From Lactarius indigo (taxonomy: Eukaryota > Basidiomycota > Agaricomycetes > Russulales > Russulaceae), in the NCBI GenBank assembly GCA_025766275.1, contig JAFKAC010000015.1, positions 930,001-994,000 on the forward strand: a stretch of DNA of 64,000 nucleotides, read 5' to 3'. This document shows positions 10,583 to 22,131 of the stretch, piece after piece. The stretch's first letter is position 1; every line of letters starts with the position of its first letter. The notes beneath the pieces were generated by a model. It made no database searches. It was given only the letters and a program-made list of their open reading frames with translations, and was not told the origin of the DNA. Both the position numbers and the translations under genes were made by a program.

Positions 10583-12585
10583 TCAGATCTTCGTGGTCAA
10601 ATTTGTTCCGTCCGAAGTCCAATGTGGTGGGACGGTTCGCGGAAACAAGATACCGGCCCCAGTCGATGGCCCAACTCGGATGGAGGACAGGTTGAACACG
10701 TTATCCGGCTCCAAGTTGCCAGGGATTGACCTGTCGCAGAGGTAGGCCCGACTGTTCAATCTGGATGTGGACTCGGTCAGAAGTCGAACCCGCGATAACA
10801 AACGAAATGAACTCCTCACAAAGCGAGCAGTGTGTTTACATAGCCTATGGGACAATGTCAATTGTCCGTCTCTGCGCTTAAGATTATTGTAAACGTACAC
10901 CTACTCATCACCCAGAAAATTGCCAGCCACGTTAGAGAGGAGGGTGAAACCACGAACTAGTCATAGAATAAGATAAGAAACCTCGAATCGGGAGTACGAG
11001 AAAGGTGTTATGCTGATAGTCATGGTGGTAGCGAGGATGCTACTCAAGTTAGTTTGGGGTCATTGGCCAATGAAGACAAGGAAAAAACCCACCCCATCAA
11101 TAAACCGGAATTGATACTGTAAGCCATCAAAGTCATGATGACGGAATCAGTTCTGTGCATGAGTGTCAGCTAGGTCCACGGCATAAAGTCAAAAGGATGG
11201 ACTCGCCTCGTGAACCCCGTCTTCCTGCGGTAGAGAGACCGGCACATCGCCACCGCAACCAGCAGGTCCGCCAGAGCGCCTGCAGCCATTCCTGCACACG
11301 AAATCCACTATCAAGCTGTTAACGTGAGTGGATATGGTATGGGTTGGAACATACAGTCAAAGAGTGAAAATTGTCGAACTGCTTGAGGACCGCCCTGAAA
11401 ATGGGTTTCGGTTAATTTGATAATACGCCCAGGGAAGAAATGTACCTACTCTTTTACGGTGAAAACTAGCAAGCGAAGTTTGAGTCACTCATGGACGAAA
11501 CAGTGAACAGGGAACTCACAAATCCCGAAGACTACAATGACATGAGTGAAGACCTCTCAGGGGAAACCGAGAGCACTCACAGGAAGCGATAATGACTAAC
11601 GCCCCCTACAAATCCACATTCAGAGGTGCTCCGATAAGTTGATGATGATGACTTACGATGACGATCGGGCAGACGATACTTTGGCTCACTGGTAGAAACA
11701 AATTATAGCTCGGAAGTACAATAGATGACAAAGGACAAAAACTCACTAACATAGACCCGTCTTGCATAATAGCTATGCTGTGTTAGGACAAATAGCAAGA
11801 TGAAGATGGCGCACAAACGACGAACAGCTCCACGGAAGCGCCGACGATGATCTACGATGATCTTCAGTAAGTACGTGACGCCAGATTACTGAATGTATAA
11901 CGTACACTTATAACGATCTGAAACTACATCGGCCGCAGCATTGGATGTGGTGTGAGTGGCTTGGAGGTAAGACTGTTCAGAATTACATATGTTCAGGACC
12001 CTGAGGTGTGAATCAGACACGACTCCGCTCCAACTTGGAAGCGGTTGACTCACCACATACTAGAGCTTAGTTTTTCGACGTTGTCGGAATTCAAAATGAG
12101 GTACCTACCATGGTGAGTACATGTAGAACAGGGTGTGTATTGGCGACTTACCAGTAGATCACATAAGCGCATAGAATCGCGTGAAAGCCATCCATGGTTC
12201 TAATAAAAATATCACAACCTGGACAAGCCGGATTGAAACATCACGCACGTTACGAATACAATGAAGACCTTGAGTAGCTTTGAGTCTTTCCGATAGTTCC
12301 TGGGACGAGTTGGTTTGTTGCATCTGGAGATAAGGAATAGTTACCAGAAGTATATCCATCTACAAGAGCATTGGATTTGTTAGTCAGGGCGTGAGAGAAA
12401 GCGTGTTCACTCGGACTCACGTCTGCACAATGGTCAAGCCAAAGAGCCTATTAGTTTAATAGGTTAGGAGAAATAGACATATGGAAGCGCTGAAATAGGA
12501 CTCACGTAGTACTGACGAGCAGCCCGATAAAGGCCGCCCCAAAGGAATTCCGGATGTCAGCCTGAGCAACAGAAAAGCTAGTCAT
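10583..12585 (-). CDS. DUF6534-type multi-pass membrane protein carried in the transposon
   Basis: Reading minus-strand exons in order gives the landmarks of this agaricomycete family: ADIRNSFGAAFIGLL (start ATG at 12585), LFGLTIVQTWIYFW, LDGFHAILCAYVIYW-like residues, IIVGASVELFV, YYARRVYV, MAAGALADLLVAVAMC, then RKTGFTR and TDSVIMTLMAYSINSGLL, and finally LNSRAYLCDR with a stop at 10583. At least ten small GT-AG introns are needed. The family has about seven hydrophobic helices; its function is unknown. The first exons are clean (12585-12506, 12447-12421). The region around 12230-12330 does not splice cleanly in my reading, so a lesion is possible. It lies opposite to and upstream of the transposase inside the element, so it is probably a host gene picked up as cargo. 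Confidence 0.72.
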
Positions 12586-13235
12586 GTTATGGAGTTGCGC
12601 TTGCAAGGGATAGGGGAGGGATAAGGGGAAAGGTAAGGGGCTGGTGCGAACGTGAAACCGTAGCCAGAAGCAAACCTATTCGGAGGGTTTTGGTCGACTC
12701 CCCTCTGAATATGTACTTTGCTTGCGGGGGTTGGTAGTACGTTAGTAAGAACCAGGCCAAGCGAAAAAGGGGGGCGAACTCTGAAACACCAAGCCAGCCA
12801 GCCTTGCAATCGAGCCGAAAACCTGGAATAGTTGATGTGAATCCAGTGGGGCCAATATCGTGCTAGTACAGCTGTTGGGTATGGCCCTAGACCAGCGAAG
12901 TCGTGGCGAACGGAAGTCATGGAGAGTTGAGGACGTTGAGGGTCAGAGTTAAGTCGGTTGCAACTCCAGAGCAAGCTGCAGATCCGATTGATCCGATTGC
13001 CGATCATGATAGCAACGTTAGTTAGCCAACTCAAGAGCCGACTCGTATTAACCGAGGGTTTTTTTTATTTTTTATTTTGAACCATTAACCGAGGGTTTCA
13101 CCGACTCCTTTCACGTGTACTCTCACTTCGATGCTACAGCAAACGCTAGGATTCCGGTTCCCGAACGGCTGCAGTGACAGCCATTTCTCAAGTACTTGTT
13201 TATTAACCTATTGGCTTGCCGTGGTATGAAGCAAG
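12586..13235. other. Region between cargo gene and transposase
   Basis: Would hold divergent promoters for the DUF6534 gene (-) and the transposase (+). An A/T tract lies at about 13060-13080. A 150-codon minus-strand open frame here overlaps the cargo start, is low in recognisable motifs and is not called. Confidence 0.35.
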
Positions 13236-16200
13236 GTGCGAAGTATTCCGCTTTCCATGCTCTGGTGTCCCCACCCAGGTTGCCCATTGGCTTTCAGGAG
13301 TCAGAATGGGTGTACGCGCCATTTCCGTGCCTCCCATGAGGTCACCAACAGCCACACAATCAGAGTGCAACCTGTTGTGTCACATTCACACCGTCAGAGG
13401 AAGGAGCACCCTCATTTGACAGGTACGTGCGTCCTTGACGTCTGAGCTCTTATCCACGCCTGACCATCAATACGATGGGAAGCCCTTCCATGTGACTCAG
13501 ATGGCAACTTTTTGCCACCAGGCGCATCACCACCACCCCGGGAAAGCACACCAGGAGGGGACTGGGCACCATTTGAAAACGAGGTCCAGTTTCAGTTAGC
13601 GGACCTCATTTATCGTTGTGCAGAACTTTCCGCCACCAACATCGACACCCTTCTCCAGCTGTGGGCTCAATCCCTGTCCGAATTTGATTCTGCTGCACCT
13701 TTTGAGAGCCATGAGGACTTGTACTCGCTCATCGACTCCTCCGCGCATGGCGACGTTCCTTGGGAATGTTTGGTGACCACAGTTCCAGAAGACGTTGACG
13801 AAGGCGCTCCCTCCTGGATGCGTACGGTCTATGAAGTTTGGTATCGCAACCCGGACAGCGTATTGTCCGCAATGCTAAGCAACCCCGACTTCCACGGCCT
13901 ATTTGATCTACGCCCATATATTGACCTCAACGCAGACGGGACACACCTGTGGAGCGACGTGATGTCAGGGAATATTGCTTGGAGGCACAGTGTAAGTCGA
14001 ATCTTTCACATCTCAGCGAAGTGTATTGACATTCACGGACAAGGATGGCATCTTCGCAGCTGACCCAGGGACAGAAGGGGCTATGTATTGCCCACTCATC
14101 CTCGGGAGTGATGAGACGACAGTATCGGTGGCAACGGGACATGTCCAGTACCACCCCGTGTACATGTCAATTGGTAATGTACACAATACTGTCCGACAAG
14201 CGCATCGGAATGCTGTCATTCCGATCACATTCCTCGCTATTCCACGGTGTAAGTCTCTTTCAAGCCCGCTATGTTCTCTAACGGGTGCAATTTTCCATAT
14301 GTTTCAGGTGACCGCCGATACAATGAAAGCCTAAAATTTCGAACCTTCAAGGGACAACTGTATCACTCATCTATTTCGGCCGTCCTCAGTTCACTACGCT
14401 CGGGGATGACGACCCCTGTTATCCGCAGGTGCCCAGATGGTCACTTCAGACGGGTCATTTACGACCTCATTGCATTCATTGCCGATTACCCCGAGCAAGC
14501 AGTGCTCACGGGTATTGTCTGAGGCTGGTGCCCCAAGTGAGTGCCCTGCACTCACCGTGTGAACGTCACGATCACACATGCTTTCAGATGCACAGCACTT
14601 CCAAAAAACCTGGACGCACATGCCCTGCGCCGCACACCGAGACACACGGAGGTCATAAGGGGTGTTCTCGACTCCCAAACACTCTGGGCTGCATACGGCA
14701 TGCACAGTGATATTGTGGTACGTATTGTATGTTACGTTTTTATGTCGGCAGTATACTAATCACCCTCAATTCATTTGTAGCCGTTCACATTTGGTTTTCC
14801 GCGTGCCGACATATACGAGATGATATCGCCAGACCTTTTACACCAGGTCATTAAGGGCACCTTCAAGGACCATTTGGTTGTTTGGGTGTGTGATTATTTG
14901 ATGATGCAACACGGTGAAAGCCAAGCAAATGACATCCTGGATGATATAGACCGGCGGTATGTATCCACGCATATGGCCAATTCACTAGTCTAACTGGTAG
15001 AAAGAATTTCCGTGGTGCCCCCCTTTCCCGGCCTCCGTAGATTCCCTCATGGTCGTCGCTTCAAGCAGTGGACGGGCGACGATTCTAAGGCCCTCATCAA
15101 GGTCTACGTTCCTGCGATTGTTGGCTATGTTCCGGATGAAATTATCTTGTGTCTACGCGCATTCATCGACGCATGTTACATTGCTCGACGCCAGAACATC
15201 AACTCAGTCGCATTGGACGCCCTTGATCGTGCTTTGGATGACTTCAAGCAACTGCGCGAGGTGTTCCGGACTTCTGGTGTCAGGCCTAAAGGGTTCGCGC
15301 TCCCCAGGCAACATTTGCTTTTCCATTACCGGTGCATGATTGAAGATTTTGGTGCGCCGGGTGGCCTCTGTTCTTCCATCACCGAATCTCGTCATATTAC
15401 AGCAGTCAAGAAACCATGGCGCCGATCAAATCGATATCAAGCTTTGGGACAAATGTTGCTCACCATTCAGCGGCTTGACAAACTCGCAGCTATGCGCTGC
15501 CATCTCGCTGCATCAGGCCTGTTACCAGGAGGGCGCACTGATATGCCAAGCACCTCCCAAACACCCAATCCTCCCCATTTGCCATCTGACGGGGATGATG
15601 AAGACAACGACGGGGGGCCTGTGGAGGAGAACGTGCTTGGGCATGTTGTATTGGCTCGGACTCCAGGTAAGTTGTGTTAATCGCTCTGAACATATGACCC
15701 CTGTCTGACTCCAGAAGCTCCCCATTATCCGAAGGATATCGAAGGAATTGCTCATCACATAGGCAAACCCAACCTACACTACATGAGCTGCGAGTGTATT
15801 GCCAATCAGCTAGGTACGACGTCAGATGCGATATCACTCGAAAGATGCAAGATATCTATTTTTCATTCTGCGGTGGCCACATTTTTCTCTCCAAGCGACC
15901 CCTGTGGTACATGGGGCATGCGACGCGAACGCATTCGTTCAACACCTTCATGGCGAGGCCACGAGCCGCGCCGCGACTGTGCTTTTATTGTTGAGGATGA
16001 CACTCAGCCGGGGATGTTGGGGATGGCCGTCGTACGAGTACAGCTCCTTTTCTCTGTTCTTTACGGAGACGTGTGCTATCCCTGTGCACTCGTTGAGTGG
16101 TTCACGAGGGTGGGGTGTGACCGAACGACTGGGCTTTGGGTGGTGTGACCAGATATCACACGTGGTAAACGAGACAGGACTGTGGTGCACCTGGATTCCT

Positions 16201-16343
16201 TCCTGCAGGCAGCCCACCTTATTCCAGTCTACGGCAAGAGGAAGATACCTTTGGACTTTCATTATACGTACTCACTAGATACATTTAGTGCGTATTACGT
16301 CAACAAGTACATAGATCACCACGCAAACGAAGTCGCATTCTAG
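13236..16343 (+). pseudogene. Plavaka-family transposase with two in-frame stops
   Basis: It starts with a C2H2 finger (WCPHPGCPLAF to HFRASH), splices at 13421 to NFLPPGASPPPR, and continues with SATNIDTLLQLWA, GDVPWE, PLILGSDETTVSVATGH, IGNVHNTVRQAHRNAV, MTTPVIRRCPDGHFRRVIY, DLLHQVIKGTFKDHLV, RRFKQWTGDDSKAL, SSITESRHITAVKKPWRRS and MRRERIRSTPSW. It ends AYYVNKYIDHHANEVAF before TAG at 16341. These are the hallmark blocks of Plavaka transposases, about 900 residues here. Two breaks are visible: TGA at 14520 where the family has Gln (before GWCP), and TGA at 16146 where it has Glu (after GLWVV). The rest splices well, so inactivation looks recent. The protein would cut and rejoin element ends in the nucleus. 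Confidence 0.88.
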
Positions 16344-17882
16344 TAATTTGCCAGCCAAATGACAAAGTTGCATGGCGCACATTCGGCCCGTTTCGGACTC
16401 GTCGGTCGGACCTCGTGGCCTCAGACTCTATTATCCTATCTCGCGTCGTCTTTTCCCCCATCTTTTTTCTCTATACCACCACCTTGTCGCTCTTTTTATT
16501 TGGACCCACCCTCGTCGCTCATTACCTCGTCTGGCATTGACGGCCGGCCTCGATCACCCATTCCTCTCCAGTCAACTCCCTATTCGCAGCGCCATGAAGG
16601 GTTCCGCTTCAAGACAGTTTCCTTGCCATTCTTCGTTGCTCAGACCTTCTTTTGCCTGCCCCCCTCGTGACTCTACAATCTCGTCCATGCGTTCATTCCC
16701 GGTTGATCATCATCGCGCCCCCATCCATTCATGTCAATAACATTCAGCTTGGAGTCGCGCTCAGGCAAAGGTGGGTCGACTTTCTGTCATCTCTATTAAC
16801 TAATTCTTGACTTTCGTTTTAGTTTGCCTCATTGACGCCACCTGCGCCACCTCTTTGACCATACTCCATCCTCATTTGCGTTTCTTTTGACTCTTCAGCT
16901 CTGACCACCTACTTGTCTCCATTCCTCTCGTTCACTTGCGATACTTACTCCCCCGTTCACTCTTGACAATTCGCTCTGGTTTAGTACACGTCGGCAGAGT
17001 CATCTTGCACCTGTGGATGTCGACCTTACCATAGTCTTGCCCTTAGCTTTCTATCTTCCGTCCTCCATCGATATCATCTGGTCTTTCCCTTAGCTTTCCA
17101 TCTTCCGTCCTCCATCGATATCATCTGGACTTTTACTTTACCTTTCCACCATTTCACATTTCCACTTCTCTCAACGTTGCTCACCCTTACTTACAAGTAC
17201 ACGATGTATTTAAGGGCTTTGGGTCTATGTTCAATATCAGCATCGGTTCCCCCATTCACCCTCTTCATCTTTCTCCTGTGTGACAATCAAACTTATCGGG
17301 GCAGGTATAAGTTGAAGACACCTGTGCGGGCCTCGCATAGCACTTTCGCTTACTTCCTACCATTTTTACGGTCCCTTTTCGCTCGTCCTTCCTTGGACTG
17401 GCCGTCGGCTCATTGACCTCCAGAGTCTTTCGTTCATTATTTCGCTAGCCGCAACCCTCATTCGCTTAGTATGTGAGCGTGAATGAAACATTGTTATTGA
17501 ATGTGCGCCGCACAATCAATCACATAAAATGGTTTCCGAGGCTTCGCCTGGAAACACAATATTTTAAGCCTATCAAAGAGGCGGCTGCATTACTGGCCAA
17601 ATGGATCTGAAGCATGAACGAAGTCGCTGTCCAAGTCGTTAAGTGCACGCCGCATGCAAACACATTGTCCTGACACGCCGGGTTCATGGTCATGGAAACC
17701 AAAGTGTTAAAGCTATAACTAAGAAGCAGCGCTTCCTTAGCCTTCCGATGTGCGGCACACGGACGGAATAAACAGAAACACAGTACCCTAAAATGACAGG
17801 ATTATCGATGGGTGGGACAGACGGTCCCCTTTTGTACCCACTCACCATCATTCACCCACTCTCCGAGTGAGTCTCCTCCAAT
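16344..17882. other. Pyrimidine-rich non-coding stretch inside the transposon
   Basis: Between the transposase and the accessory gene. The plus strand is strongly C/T-rich (16430-17300). Two open frames of about 120 codons here have no recognisable motifs and look like by-products of composition. The accessory gene promoter presumably lies in the last few hundred bases. Confidence 0.4.
17040..17133 (+). repeat. Tandem duplication, two 47-bp units
   Basis: CCCTTAGCTTTC followed by ATCTTCCGTCCTCCATCGAT occurs twice, starting at 17040 and 17087, with one or two differences. A simple local duplication inside the element. Confidence 0.85.
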
Positions 17883-20165
17883 ATGCCCGTCAGTACGCGT
17901 GCATCCAATGCAGACGCGCACCCTGGTCGTATCATAATGGAAAGTCAGCAAACAAGACGCCCAAGAAAACAAATAGAAGAAGACGAAGCCAGAGCGAAGG
18001 CGGTGGCCATTGCCACCAGAAAGGGAGTCGAGGCGCGGCATCGCGAAGCCATCGCAACGATTGCGACAACTGAGGATTCCATGGAACAAGACGAGGAAGA
18101 CCTCCAGACGCATTCAGTTAGGCCAGATCTTCGTCATATCCAGTCATCAGGGACAGCAGCTTTGGGGGTCCCCAGGAGTGGTTCAGAGGACCAGACGCCG
18201 AACAGGCCTATAGGGAGTGAAAGCGAAGACGAGTCAAGGTAAGTGCAAAGGATTAGTACCAAGCCTGCGCTATCTAACATACCTAGTGATACTGTGGGCG
18301 CCATGGTCAACGATGGTGCAACGGAAATTGCAACAGAAATTGCAACCAGTCCAATACCTCTGCCAGCGACCTGTGTCACACCTACCTCTGGGAGAGGTTT
18401 TGACGAGCTCCAGGATGAGTTTGAAGGTGAAAGCGAAGAATCCGAGGACTTTGTGCCAATTGGATACGCAGCAAGAAAGAGGGCCGAGGTAAGTTACTCG
18501 TGCCGCCGAAAACTGTCTTTGTCATCATTAGTCATCCGGACCACAGAAAGAGAAGATTGGATCACTTCGGTCCGACATCAACGCAGCATGCACCAACCCT
18601 CATGCTGCCCCGTTGAGCAAGAAACACAAGGAGCCTGTGAGGGCGTAAGTACTACCATTCTTTTTATGCATAGACTAAACACTGAGTGCCACCATTTACT
18701 CGCCACCTTTTCTAGGCGTAAAGGCATCAAACGCTGCAACGCCATTGTGATTGGGGGATTCAGCACCGATTGGAGAGCCAAGGCAAAGCACGGTAAGTAA
18801 TTTGGTCACATTATGCGGGGTAGAACTGAAACTACGAACTTGCTAAGCCCCCAGTACCAGCAGAGGCAGTGTGACCTCAGGCCAAGCCAACACGAAGGAA
18901 GGGAACAATGGCCTCGTCTCAGGGGCCTTCCACGAAGATGAGCCATACGAGGCCCCCGGATGGGCCAAGGCCAGCAAGAGCGCAACTTGGCGTGGGTCTC
19001 CACAAGCTGTCAATGAGGGGTCACTTAAAGCGCGAATGACAGCGCAGGTACGTCGTTGATTAGCCTTTTACAAACAGGGTATAACCAATAATAGGTGGGG
19101 ATGAAATTAAAACAGGCTGCTGCCACGATGAGTACAGGATGTCCGACCCCACTACCAGAGGGGGACCAGAAGCGTCAACGTAAGCAAAGGTACTCAGTTG
19201 CTGACCTCCCCTTTCCCGGCGGCAGCAGAGGTGTTCATACCTGGCGGAGAGTGTTCCTTCCTCAGTTGCACGGCTGGGCGGGAACTCAAGAAGATCCATT
19301 TGGTGCAAATTGCCAAATGGAAGGTGAGATTGTGAACATCTGGAAGTGCACGTTCCCCTCTGTTCCATTAGATCAACGCAATCGTGAGATTGTACTCAAT
19401 GTGGTGCGTCACTCCAAGTAATCCGTCTGTCATATTAAAACCTTTTCCCAGTGCGATAATGCCCTCAACAACTGGCGCAGCGACATAGGAAAGGCTGGCT
19501 ACCACGCAGTCTCCGATCTCTGGGAGGGAGACAGCCAATTTTCCTCAGAGGAGGACATTGTAGCATATGTCTCAGATAACTTAACGGACTTGCGTTTTGT
19601 GTACAGGTTCCCCGATAGGCTGGTGAGTACTGTTTCTTCAGACAACCGGGATCCATCCTGATGACCTTCTAGAGTGGGCGCGGCCCATTTTGTTCAGTCC
19701 TGATCTCGAAGGTCTATGCAAGGCACCTGCGAAAGATATCACCAGACGGCGGGAAGTATGGCCCTCAGACCGGCGGGCTTGCCCTTGCGACAGTTGCGGT
19801 ACACCGAGTGTCACTAGCATCTTCATTCTCCCTGGTCCGGAACCTGATGCTTACACTAGGTCGAACGCGCTCTCACACTTTTCAAGACCGGTGAAGACAT
19901 TTCCAAGGCCAACCACGACGACGATAGTGGAAGAGGGGCCACCCGTGTTCCTGGCCATGGGTTCACAGATAACCTCTGGGGCAGCAGGGCGTGCGCGCTC
20001 GTGAAGTCGACTCAACGGCTCAAGGATTCTCACTGGTCACAGATACAGGATCGCGCCTCGATTTATTTGCGAGGAACTGACCATGACGAAGAAAATGGAG
20101 AGGACTCCGGAGGTGTGGGGGCTGAGGCAACGAGCTTGCACGCTCAAATAGAAATAGATTGGTGA
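17883..20165 (+). CDS. Accessory protein of the Plavaka-type element (DUF6532-like)
   Basis: The gene begins MPVSTRASNADAHPGR. The first part is charged and low-complexity (ESQQTRRPRKQIEEDEARAK, GSESEDES). The second part is globular: NNWRSDIGKAGYHAVSDLW, EEDIVAYVSDNLTDLRFVY, GRGPFCSVLISKVYARHL, then TGGLALATVAVHRVERALTL, DNLWGSRAC and DSHWSQIQDRASIYL. The Trp-Arg/Lys opening, a GLALA-type core helix and the closing DN-WG block resemble the DUF6532 domain of basidiomycete proteins. Clean introns (for example at 18240, 18490, 18651, 18792, 19047, 19403, 19623 and 19811) keep one frame to the TGA at 20163, so it looks intact although the neighbouring transposase is not. The role is unknown; the position suggests help in transposition or in controlling it. 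Confidence 0.65.
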
Positions 20166-20739
20166 GTCCTTAATTTGCCACTCTGATGAACCTGCACGCT
20201 CATGTTACACTGAAACTGATAGATCGGTTGCGGACAGGAGTGAAGAGTGTCCCAAAGGCGCGTAGACGACGTGTATATACAGCACACAAAGTGCCATATG
20301 TGCACACATTTCCAATGTCATCAATTTTCTGTCGTTTCCAAGTTTTCCTGGACACGTGACTTTGCTCTCGTTCTCGAGCTCTTCGTAATGGAACTTTTCT
20401 CACAGGCGACGATATCTCCTTATGTGGTCTTATTCATACATCATCATCACGTCGACAGCCTCATTCATGGCCTGTCAATGTGCGCAGACGGCATTTGAAA
20501 TATGTAGGGTACCAACGTCTATTGACAAACCCGGGTTATCCCGGTGTACACTCTGGGGATTTGGTCTGAGGATAGGAGAGCTGGAATGGCATTGGTTGGG
20601 GGAGGGGGGTAATTAGCCAACGTTTTGTGTAGGCAGTATTACTACTATCATACAAATTCAGTGCCTTTTTTTGGGAAATCCGGTGTGATTCATCGAACGA
20701 TCTGTATTTTGATCTGGTATACTGTGGCATTACTAGCGC

Positions 20740-21020
20740 AGTCCGTTATACTAGATCTGAGGTGAAGGACTAGAGCTAGCTAGCTGTACTGGAATAAAGG
20801 AGAAAAACTAGGGGCAGCCAGCGTACCTAGACTCGGGGACAAGAACTAGATACACGGCTAGGTCTAGGTATACCTACTAGACCCACACACAGAACTAGGT
20901 ACTTAAGTATTGAACTAGATATAGGTAGGGGCATCTAGCGCTAGCAGAGTTGCCATGCGCTAGGTCAAAAGTAGAGGGCTAGTGGGACTAGCGGAACTAC
21001 CAATAGTCCCGCTAGTGACT
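20740..21020. repeat. Right subterminal CTAG-rich array
   Basis: More than fifteen CTAG copies occur, many as ACTAG, GCTAG or TCTAG, mirroring the left end of the element. Between the accessory gene (20165) and this array no gene is seen. Confidence 0.65.
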
Positions 21021-21035
21021 TTTGGTCTTGCTGAT

Positions 21036-21532
21036 GCGCCTCCTTGTGCATGTATGTCGAAGATGGTGACAGGTCATATTTGAGTCACCACACAGTCTCA
21101 ATCTCCAAATCCTCTGCACATACAGAACCCCTGTCAGGAAAAACCTGGGTATTTGGCCAGCCCTTCCTATGGTTATCAATTATAGCCATGATTGGAAGGG
21201 CATTACGCCTGACGACGAAGACAATGTTATTGCTGCACTCGAGCAACCCGATCGCGTGCATTATCTCAAGCTTGACGTAATGAGCTCGCAGTTGGAAAAG
21301 ATGACCGCGGTGATGCAGGAGCCATTTCCGGTACTGACGCGTCTCGACATTTTCTCGATGCACGAAAATGCACCGGCCCTTCCCTGTGGGTTCTTGGGAG
21401 GATCTGCGCCATCCTTACGGTCCATTATCTTATCTGGCATTCCTTATCCGACATTGCAAACGCTCCTTTTGTCAACAAGTGACCTCGTCGAGCTCAGCCT
21501 TCACAACATACCCCCGACTGGCTACATTTCAT
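21036..21532 (+). pseudogene. F-box copy 3, part 2
   Basis: The gene resumes after the transposon with W-R-L-L-V-H-V-C. The TGG of the motif is followed by an in-frame TGA (RRW stop QVIFESP). The rest reads as in the paralogues: DDEDNVIAALEQPDR, EPFPVLTRLDI, GFLGGSAPSL, up to PPTGYI at 21532, where a solo LTR is inserted. Confidence 0.85.
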
Positions 21533-22131
21533 GTTGATAAGTGACCCCTGCGCACTTAGCGGCTCATACGGACCAGACTTACAGATATGGACTGCTGTAG
21601 ATTAATTAGGGCCGCTTTAGATTAGATTTGATTTGATCTGTACAATCTAGAACTTCTATGACATCACTGTACAATGACATCACATGGACTACTCCGGACT
21701 CTTCATTGTACTCCTTCCTTTGTTCTCTTTCTAGCGTTATCTTTATTGTGATGTCACTATGATATCACCTTTAGTCTGGACCCTCTTTGTTTTACGCTCC
21801 TTGTTCTCCATTAGCACACTCCCTTGTCCCACATGTAGAACAACGTCTCTTGTATTTGTGTGACTCTATGTTACTCCCCTTGTAGTAGTGTCACTCTCCT
21901 GTATAGTATAAGTAGTAGGCTTGTACGCTCCTGGTCCACATCAGTTCCTCACTGTTGTGTGCCAGGTATGTTCCCTCTTCTCCAATGTAACATCAGTTCC
22001 TCACTGTTGTGTGCCAGACACTCTTGCTTCACTCTGCTAGATTCCTGTTGCTGCTTTCCAGCCACTCAGCTTATCTCACCACAGTCCTCTTAGTCCACTG
22101 TGAGTATGCTACTTCTGTGTGCTGTTCATCA
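21533..22131. mobile_element. Solo LTR, 599 bp
   Basis: It begins TGTTGATAAG and ends GTTCATCA, so it has the TG...CA termini of long terminal repeats, and is flanked by the 5-bp duplication TTTCA (21528-21532 and 22132-22136). It contains a TATA-like TATAAG near 21907 and an internal 28-bp direct repeat (21938 and 21990). No gag or pol is present, so it is what remains after recombination between two LTRs. Superfamily cannot be set from an LTR alone. Confidence 0.85.

Larger units (their letters stand above)
9867..21035. mobile_element. Plavaka-type DNA transposon, 11.2 kb
   Basis: The limits are fixed by two independent signs. F-box homology stops at 9866 and resumes at 21036, and both ends carry an imperfect inverted repeat: ATCAGCAAG, nine diverged bases, then CACTAG (9867-9890), mirrored by CTAGTG, nine bases, CTTGCTGAT (21012-21035). 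CACTAG sits exactly 18 bases in from each end. GCGC is present on both sides (9863-9866 and 21036-21039), a probable short target duplication, though the palindrome makes its length ambiguous. Inside are a transposase gene (+), an accessory gene (+), a DUF6534-type gene (-) and CTAG-rich subterminal arrays. Plavaka elements are cut-and-paste transposons related to CACTA/KDZ elements and common in Agaricomycetes. Confidence 0.88.

Noticed and set aside
16372..16740. 122-codon ORF after the transposase
   Set aside because: The Pro/Ser/Leu-rich product follows from a C/T-rich strand; no splice or homology support.
9885..21017. Classical CACTA element with ends at the CACTAG motifs
   Set aside because: F-box homology breaks 18 bases further out on both sides, at ATCAGCAAG/CTTGCTGAT, so CACTAG is internal to the terminal repeat.
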